This document shows positions 55,781 to 64,000 of a DNA stretch of 64,000 bases, piece by piece; position 1 is the first letter of the stretch, and each line of letters opens with the position of its first letter. The notes under the pieces were generated by a model. The model saw only the letters and a program-made list of their open reading frames with translations, was not told the origin of the DNA and did not search any database. Origin of the DNA: Chaetorhynchus papuensis (Eukaryota > Chordata > Aves > Passeriformes > Rhipiduridae). The stretch lies in NCBI GenBank assembly GCA_013396525.1, contig VWYX01000387.1, positions 435,325 through 499,324 on the forward strand. The letters are read 5' to 3'. The translations under genes and the position numbers were made by a program.

Positions 55781-58700
55781 TACCTCCGATTTACAAATGC
55801 TGGTGTTACTCCAAATCAACACAAGAGACTTTTACCAATGAGAGAACACAAAATATCGACCAGCTTGTTAAGGCAGCATCATTCACCTGGGACACACATG
55901 GACACACATGGCGGGTGACCACAAGGTTTGGTAGAAAACCGGTGGTGTGACCATGGAACAGCACACTGGGCACGTACACAGGAAAGTCAAATGAAACCTT
56001 TTCAGACTGGATTTAATCTCATATTTCCTAACCTCAGAGCAAGGACCTTTCAATCACATTTCTTTAAGTTTGTTTTTCATCTGTGGTTGCTTTTAAAACA
56101 TCCACCAACCTGGAGTTACCAGCTTTTCCCAGCGCTGCTTTATTAAATGTAAAACTGCACATACCGAAGGCTCAGACCCAGGAACCACCAAATGTTATCA
56201 GTTTGGATAATCTGCAACATCTATTTGAAAAGGCAACACTTCAGTGTTACACTGCGGTTCCTGCATGGGTGAGAAGCCAGACCTAGGACTAAAAATACAC
56301 ATGGCATGAAAAGCTACATTCCTGCTCGCCCGGTGCCTACCCTGCAGAAGGAAACATCTCGCTGACCTGCCAAAACACTGTTTTTCTTAAGCAGCATTTT
56401 TTTTTTAAAGTAGTGTAGCTGAACGAGGCTTATCCAATCGATTAAAAACAGAACAGAGCAACGTGTCCACGATGCACTGTGAAGATTTCTAAGTAGTCCA
56501 TAAGCATAAATACCAGTTTAATTTGCCTTAGCTTATGAACCATGGCATTTTTTTCTTTCCTCTGATACTCCTGGGATCAGCTCAAAGTACTTAAACCAGA
56601 AGCAATTTTTTTCCACTGGATCTAGTGGGATCTGGATAAGACTCTGTTAGTTTTGATCATCCATGACGAATCACTAAAACCAAACTATTGATGTTAGTGA
56701 GCATTTCTAATCATACCAATATTTTAAAGAAGTGTATGCAGGGATGAGATGTCATACTCCAGCCACCTCACCAAGCCTCAGGCTGTAATGACTCTATCAA
56801 CAGGCATGGATTGAAGCTGGAACACCCCTCTCAGTGCCTCAGGAAAAAAGTAGGATCTATTACGACTAAAACAATACATTTATTTAAAGGATAGGTTTTG
56901 TTTTCCGGACATCTGCAGCTCCTGTTTAATTTAACTGTGTGCTTGATATCGAAGCCTACGTAGTTCAAAATCAATCAGTCAAGAGGGACGAAGAGAAAGT
57001 GGTGTCAATGTTCAGCTAGAGGTTGTGAATTTATGGTGGCTCTGGACAGATTTTCCCATCCCTCCCCATCTCCTTTCACCACCAGTTTCATACAGATGAT
57101 GGCTCTCCATGGTCGAGCTTGGCAGACTCACAAAAACTGTTCGTGCAGAAGGGAAAATAAAAACGCTCCCGTATCAAGAACACGCTTGTTTAAAAAAAGA
57201 TACCCAGCTGCTGAAAGCACATACTTCATAAAGTTTACAAATCCATTCAACAAACTGGGGCTTTAATCTTTGTATATTTTGACAAAGAACAGTCTGGGAC
57301 CATTACACAAACGGGCAATTAATGCAGAGCTGAGCAGTTCTTGCCGGGGACGGAAGGATGCTGAGTACAAGCCAGGCCATGTAAACAGTGTTTCTCCATG
57401 CTAAACAAAGGCCACACTGGCAGGTGTAAACTGAGGCTGTCCAGCCATGAAAACACTGAAAGAAAGGCAGACTTGAAGGGAATTTCTCTGCTACTGCTGA
57501 GATTGCCATCCTAGGCTCAAAAACGTTTGTTTTGAAGGGCCTGCAGTGCAAGAAAAGGAAGCTGAAGGCACTGACACAGCACTGCACTCCACAAAAATCA
57601 CCTGCAAGCCAGAGTGGTTCCCAAACATGGCAGAAGCACACCTGGTTGGCATATGACGTGCCCCAAACCTGTTGAGAAGCAGAAATGGTCACCAAACCTG
57701 CCACAAAGAGATTTTGTAGGGTTCAGACTTGAGCTGTGGGACAGCCACACCCCTCACCAGCAGAGTACTGCTCTGACTGAGAATATCACTGTGACTGCAC
57801 AGCTGTTGAGCAAAGGGAAGGCAGAGGAGAGAGAAAATGAGGGTTTGGCTGTGGAAGTAAAGGCAGAGAAGCAGGAGACCTCACGGAGCCTCTTGGTCAA
57901 CACCTCAAAGATCAAAGTTGGTGCAGACTGAACAACGACTGAACAATGAGGGCAAGGAGCCCGACAGGAATGAACTTTCACCTGTGGAAAACACAGCTGG
58001 CACCACGTGCACAGCATGATCTGCACTGCACTGCCCTTCATCTGAGGAGGGAAGAACCCTGAACTCCCAGGGAGTTGGATCTCAACTCCCCCCACCCCAG
58101 GCTGTGGATATTTTTCTGCTCGATTTCTAACAATTCAGAGACCCGTGAGGGGAAGAGTATCAGCTCACCCCTCAGCAAAGGGCACAAACAGACATGTTAA
58201 CTCTGAGAATCAAATTCAGGCAGATTGACAGCTTAATCTTTGTATCTTAAATGTCAAGAACCAGTATGGCAGAGACCACAGGCAAGGACCCCAGAGCACT
58301 GTCCTGATTGAGCCTTTAGGAGAAAGGTGGTCGAGTCAGCATCCAGCTCAGGAAAATCACTGACCAAGTGATCCCTAAAAGCCTGCAGGAGCATAAACCA
58401 TGGTGAGAAAGTCTCACAAGCTGCTGGCTTTAGGCTTGGACTGCTCACGTGTTTCCTGCAAGTTTACAGCTCCTGAGCCAGTCTCTCCAGCGTTTCTTTT
58501 TGACTGTGCAGCTGTTCTTCAGCAGGACAAGCAGCAGCTTTCCACTGAAAAGCCACTGCAGAACACCCCCCAGGCTGTTATGGGAATGCTGGGAATAGAG
58601 GGTGAGGGAGGGAAAGGACACAAGACATGAAGGAGACACAAATCTTAAGTACCAAGGGTATTTTGATGAAGTTGCATCCTGTGATACAGTTGGACCAGTG

Positions 58701-61177
58701 TGCAAAAAGAGGTGATTTCAAAGGGGAGCAGGGAAATCTCCATATTCCTGGCGTTGGCCGGATTTGACAAGGAAAAAGGTCCAGATTGTGATAAAGAGGC
58801 TTCCTGCACAGTGCTGACCAGTCCTGGACTACTGCAAGTCCTACTGCTTTAACTGAGCCGAGCTTTGAGTTTGCCTTTGTTGAGCTGTTTCAGCCCATGA
58901 GCTCCAGCCATTATTGGATGGGATCAAAGGCCCCTCACAGAAGGAAGGGGAACCACTCCCCGCCCAGGACTGCAATAATCAGCACAGGATGACTGAGAAT
59001 GAGCCCTACCACCAACCATAATCACACATTTGGTGCAGGGAATGAAGCTTTCTGCACGGATCCGAGCACTTTTCCTGAGGAAGACAAAAAGTAAGCTACA
59101 TATAAAACCCACGCTCTGGAAAACACGATTTCTGATTTAGTTGACACGTTGTGTTTTCCCAAGCTAACATTACACATTTCCAACTGAATTTCCTACACAG
59201 CTACAAATGTTACACTGAATTAGCATTATTAAGGGTAATAACACTGCAAGGGGTTTTGCTGATTGCAGGATCAGGGATTCATCTCTTTCCCAGGGCAAGC
59301 ACAACACCGTTAGTTATTTCCTTTTCAACTTCTACAATACTTTGGTCCAGAGTAGTAAAATCGTAAAAATTTCATTTTTACAGGCTGGTTCTGCAGATAA
59401 AAGCAGAAATCAACTGGTTGCACAGTGAGTTTCACTGGTGAATTAGCCCCACGCAGGAACCTCTCAGTAGTTAAAATAAACCCAGCTGCTGGTTACTTGT
59501 AGGCAGAGGAAATGACAGCAGTTATGATCTCTGATCTTCCATTTGCAGCCCCAAATGCAATCTCCAAGATAACTTTTCAGCAAGGGAGGGTGGAGGTCAA
59601 GCCCAAGCAAATCACTCGGCTTCTTAAGGGGGTTTTATCTCGTGCACCGTGCTGCAAATGCCTCCTGCTGGCACTGGCAGGATTTCACCACTGCTGGCGT
59701 TCACAAACCATTAGCAGGCACCCCAAACCCGAAGCCAAACGCTCCTGCAGCAAAACAGGCTGCAGAATGTAAAAACGTATTACTGTGTTAATGCAGAAAT
59801 GCTTCCCACTGCACTGTGAGACCCAGGAACTGCCCCGCTCAAGGTCAAAGCAAAAGGTCTGTTTCCCATTTCAGAACGAGAGGTGGTGTTCCCTTGCCAA
59901 CTTTGGTAAAAAAGATTAATCCACAATATCAATATGAATATAATTTTTCATACTAAAATACAGATTTATTTTAAGGAAGTGGATAGTATTTGAGTTACAT
60001 TTTATAGGCCCCTATAGTTACATCTGGTCCTTATTTATTTAAATTTTATTCAGCTTGCATAATATTTTTGCTTACAGTTATATTCTCTAAGATCAGAAAA
60101 GCTAAAACCTGAAAATTCAATGGCACTATTCATTAACATTCCTTCGCTCTGCAGTCATAGACATTTGCAAGCTCTCCTTTGATTCTGAAATAATAAAACT
60201 AAGGTAATAAGATGTTTAGTGTAAAAATATATGACTTAAGTCAGAATGATAGAAAGAGCTATGTTCCTGTGAATCACATGCCAAAGCAAACCAAAGTTTC
60301 TCAAAAAGTATACATGCTCATTTTAGAGGGAATAATAAAACACAGAATGACATATTAAAACCTTAACTCTCTCGCTCTCATTATTTTATTAAGTTAAAAA
60401 AAAAGGAAAGTTTGCAGTGTACAGAGCACAGCACAGGTTATAAAGAATGCATGAGGTGCTGGATGTGTGTGACACAGGAAGCCAAAAGCCAGGGCTTTCA
60501 ACCAGCAGCAGCCAGGATCCTCCTGAAGTCCATCCTGACAGGTCCTGCTGCTTCTGTATATTGTTAACTTAAACTTTATGGTTGATTTACATCCCTGGAA
60601 GACACCAGCTCCTTCAAGCAAGGCCCTGCTACGCAAGCAAGCCCTACCATCAGCTAAACCCTTGCCAAAGACCCATCAAAGGCATGATTTGCAAAACTTA
60701 CTGCCCTAATTCCGTTTTGTGACAACTCCTGTACAAAGCAGCTTGGGTTTGTCATGCTCCTGCAAGCCAACGTCCTCCTGGAACGATGATGAATCCACCA
60801 GCTCCATCTTAGCATCACCCAAGCAGCAGTCAAGGCCATTCCTCACAATTTCGAGCTAACTGCATTGACCACCCTTGTCACTAAATTGCCTTCTGGTTTA
60901 TAACTGTGGCAGAGGGTTTAGGAGGAGTTGCAGTTTTTCCCTCTCCTGACCGCAGGCTCTCCCCTCCACGATACCCGAGCCACGATTCAAAACTCAGGGC
61001 TCCTATTCCCGTTTTTCATCCCACTGTTCCATTCACTGTGTGGTGGATTTAACAGCAGCAGCTTCCACAGCCCAGATATTGCTGGAACCCCCCCCAGAGG
61101 CCAATATCTCCCTTTTCATTTGGAGTTACAAGGTGAGTATATTTCACTAGAACTCTCTCAGTCTTAGCTGCGCTGGA

Positions 61178-61297
61178 TGTCTGTCTGTGGAGTCACTCAG
61201 ATGTTGTCTGTCTGTGGAATCACCCAGATGTTGTCTGTCTGTGGAGTCATTCTTTTTTTGTCTGTCTGTGGAGTCACCCAGATGTTGTCTGTCTATA
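61178..61297 (+). repeat. 27-bp minisatellite
   Basis: Four copies with an exact 27-base period: ctgtctgtgg starts at 61181, 61208, 61235 and 61262, followed in most copies by agtcacccagatgtt. The third copy has a T run in place of its second half. It lies in the probable PATJ intron. Confidence 0.9.
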
Positions 61298-62551
61298 CCT
61301 GATAAAGACATTTTTTTGCCTGGATTTAAATATAGCTGAAGTGGGGATGAAAGCCCAACCAAGGGAGAACCTGCTCAGTGCCACAGGAGTCACAGAGCCC
61401 TCATGCTTAGGAAGGTCCCTGCTGCTGGCAGGCTGCAGCAGGGCACAAAGCAGAGCTCTCAGGCTTGGCTTTGGAGCAGGAGCAGCCTGATTTTGGCACC
61501 ATGGAGCCCTCACAGGGTAATTATCCCTCGCAGCTCCAGGGGCAAACACCGGGGCTTCAACAGCTGCAGTTTCGAGTCACAGTTTTCCTGATTATTCCCT
61601 TGCCCTGCCTTAACAGATGGGGTTTATTCAAAGGATGTCTCACCTGGACTGACAGAATGAATCGAAATATTCTTCTGTCAAACTGCATCCCACCCTCAGG
61701 AAGCTCCCCAGAAAACCTTCTGGGCAAACCCAGGTGATCAGGAAGTTCTTTCCTCCCCAGCTCCAGTGTTACCAGCTCTCACAGCAACTCCTGTTAGCTG
61801 AGCACAGGCACATTCTGCTATTTTTTGTGTGTTCCAGTTCCCTGGCCTTGTGGATCACTTTATTTTACAGATGGAGTACCTTAAAGTTTGTTAATTGCCT
61901 TAAAAATGCTTTTTATTAAAGTCAGCTGCAAGCAAAAGTACAAAAAGAAAATTTACCACGCTCGAAGTAGACAACCCAGTATAGAAAATCCTGCATAAGA
62001 GGTTTGATGTTGTTTACAACAAAACCCACACAGGATAAAGTGTTCTTCCCTCCTTTCTGTGTAAGGTTGAGATAACGACCACCCCCCACCTACTCCACCT
62101 CCAGAGAACCCTAAGTTACAGCCCCTGCAATCTTCTTTTACATCAGAGGTGCCTCTTCAGCAACTAGCTGTGATTTCAAGCCCCAGCTAAGCCTCTGAGC
62201 CCTCCTCCCTCCCAGGTTCTCTAACCCTGCCTGGAGGAACACCCCTAAACCAGCCTTGAAACTGCTGAATCCCCTCGGGCATGTCTGAGTGTCTTAATCA
62301 CCCAGGCAGCAACGACAGAGTCAATAACCACCAGTAATCAACTCGACCATTACTGAATTATTCAGCTGGCAGCAAAGCAGTGCCCCCACCCTGCAGAGAA
62401 AATGTTTGTACCTTAGAGCAGTGCTTTTTCCATGGACTGCCAGAAATCCTTCAAAATTGACTATCCTGGATCACAGAAAATCATTGCAAGTTGTCAGTGG
62501 ACAAGACATGGCAGCATTCAACCACTCTGGGGGGGGATTATGGGGTTGGGA

Positions 62552-62695
62552 TATCATAGAATCATGGAACGGTTTGGGTTGGGAGGGACTTCAAAGCCCA
62601 TCTCATTCCATCTCCTGCCATGGGACACCTTCCACTAGGCCAGGTGGATCTAAGTCCTGTTCAACACCCACAATCTCTCTGGACAAACCCCACAT
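62552..62695 (-). mobile_element. CR1 LINE fragment (3' end)
   Basis: The + strand reads atcatagaatcatggaacgg, then ttgggttgggagggacttca, ctgccatgggacacctt and ccactaggccaggt. It is the only CR1 in the PATJ part of the window that points in the same direction as PATJ. Confidence 0.87.
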
Positions 62696-64000
62696 GCCAC
62701 CTGGATGAGTACAATTTAAAACAACTCCTTGATGCCCTGTCCTCTGAGGATTTAGGATGAAAATCTCAGGAGTGTCCTGGGGAGCAGCGTTATGGCCTCA
62801 AACCTCATTTTGGGGATGTTTCTGAAAACACTTCTGTTTTTTTCCCCTGTTTTAAATTCCCACTCTGAGGCTACTTTTACAAGTTTGATTGGACTACAAC
62901 CAAAAAAAAAAAAAAAATCACAAATTGAAAGCCCTGTGCTTCAGCCAGCTCCACTCTGCACTTTAATTGCTTTAAAGCAGAGGCCATGTGTTGTGTTCTC
63001 TCAGGGGTACGTGGGAAGGTGAAATGAAAGTGAGTGGAGAAAAAAAAAAAATACCTATAAAAAATCAGTGCTTAGAGGGAAATGAAATAGAACTGCTCCA
63101 GGGCTAGAGCAGCCTGAAGATCAACAACAGGAAGACAACTCCCAAGGACAATCCTTCCCCATGTCTTTCCTGCAAGCACATCCTTCCAGCTGGTGCTCCC
63201 CTGCTCCCCGAGCACAGAGCCCCAGTCCTGACTTAAAATACATCACTGGAAAGGGTTTGGAGTTTAATGGGATGGACAGCTCCTCACCAAAAAACATTTC
63301 ACAGGGGTTAAGACATCACTTCCCAGCCTCCTGAACAAATTAACCTCCCTGCTCGCAGGCTGTATTTTTCAAGTCTCTACTTGGTGATTCCTGATGAGAT
63401 TCCTGAGGTTATGACTTAAAAGTTACACTCTGTATTTCATTTTGAAGCAGCCTGTCCCTGGCTGCCAGATTTATTATCCCAAAAGCTGGGCCTGTACATC
63501 TTGTGCTCAAGGAAGATATAAAATATTCTGAGAGAGCTTTCCCATCCCACGTGAGCAGCTGTTGAGTGCCCTCAGCTCAGCATTTTTAGATCAAGAGCAT
63601 TTTAATACCACATGGGTGAGGTCCTTTTAGTCTTGCCATGTCCATTTTAGACTTGACATGTTCTGAGCAGCATTCCTGGCTTCCCCCACACTGATAAATT
63701 ACTTCTGAGATCCTAGGAGCTGGGGTTCGTGTCCTTCAGGGGTTTGTAGGCACTTCTGCTGAAGCCAGTTATAATTCATTCCAGTTTCTCTGCACTGCAG
63801 CAAATAGTGGGTGTTGGACACAAAATTCCTGCCACACAACAAACCCTTCAGACCTGGTGAACTCCTTCGATTTCGCCTCTTTTAAAATACAAAAGATGTC
63901 CCTCTGTGTAACTGAGTTAAAGCCAAATGACAGAGAGCAAGACAGAGACATCACTCAGCTCCATGTGATGCCTTAGGTTTTAGCTTTTATATTTTTCAAA

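Larger units (their letters stand above)
54108..64000 (-). other. PATJ: Probably PATJ intron, no exon recognised
   Basis: Nearly 10 kb upstream of the first recognised PATJ exon. No PDZ-like exon or other known coding segment is visible in any frame. It contains a T-rich tract at 54767-54800, a G/T-rich tract (55721-55780), a 27-bp minisatellite (61178-61297), one CR1 fragment (62552-62695), an A run near 62900 and AT-rich unique sequence (about 59930-60400). The exon carrying the first part of PDZ7 should lie beyond 64000 unless it is too diverged for me to see. Confidence 0.65.

Noticed and set aside
61178..61297. Possible CRISPR-like array because of regular 27-base spacing
   Set aside because: Direct tandem repeats without unique spacers, in a vertebrate intron.

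Overview
The window is vertebrate nuclear DNA, almost certainly from a bird. It has long non-coding stretches, GT-AG introns, CpG-rich islands and at least 14 fragments of the CR1 retrotransposon typical of birds and reptiles. There are no bacterial-type gene clusters, no CRISPR array and no recognisable tRNA or rRNA gene. Gene names come from family recognition by eye, and no database search was run.

Two convergent protein-coding genes account for all the coding sequence I can support. KANK4 (KN motif and ankyrin repeat protein) lies on the + strand. Its nine coding exons between 17491 and 28386 join in frame into 974 codons plus a stop. A likely untranslated first exon with a TATA box and CpG island sits at about 6267-6640. 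PATJ (INADL, a multi-PDZ scaffold of the Crumbs polarity complex) lies on the - strand. Its eleven 3'-most coding exons, from 54107 down to the stop at 35742, join into 424 codons plus a stop. They cover the end of PDZ7, then PDZ8, PDZ9 and the C-terminal PDZ10. The 5' part of PATJ lies beyond the right edge.

Layout: 1-6266 is upstream intergenic sequence; 6267-6640 the putative KANK4 promoter and exon 1; 6641-17427 a long first intron with a G-rich minisatellite and three CR1 pieces, followed by a fourth in the next region up to 17427; 17428-28386 the KANK4 coding region; 28387-35741 the gap between the two gene ends, with 3' UTRs, poly(A) signal candidates and CR1 fragments; 35742-54107 PATJ exons and introns; 54108-64000 no PATJ exon that I can recognise, so probably one long PATJ intron.

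The tail-to-tail PATJ-KANK4 arrangement matches the block on human chromosome 1p31. In mammals the L1-derived gene L1TD1 lies between the two genes; nothing like it is present here. Both proteins work at the cell cortex: KANK proteins link talin at focal adhesions to the cortical microtubule machinery, and PATJ organises tight junctions and apical polarity. The closeness of the genes does not by itself imply shared function.

I found no undescribed system. The points most worth a second look are a shortened last ankyrin repeat in KANK4, an in-frame read-through of KANK4 coding exon 6 into a 30-bp repeat, a NAGNAG splice acceptor, a 74-bp duplication carrying a 19-base G run, and several minisatellites including a long polypurine tract in PATJ.
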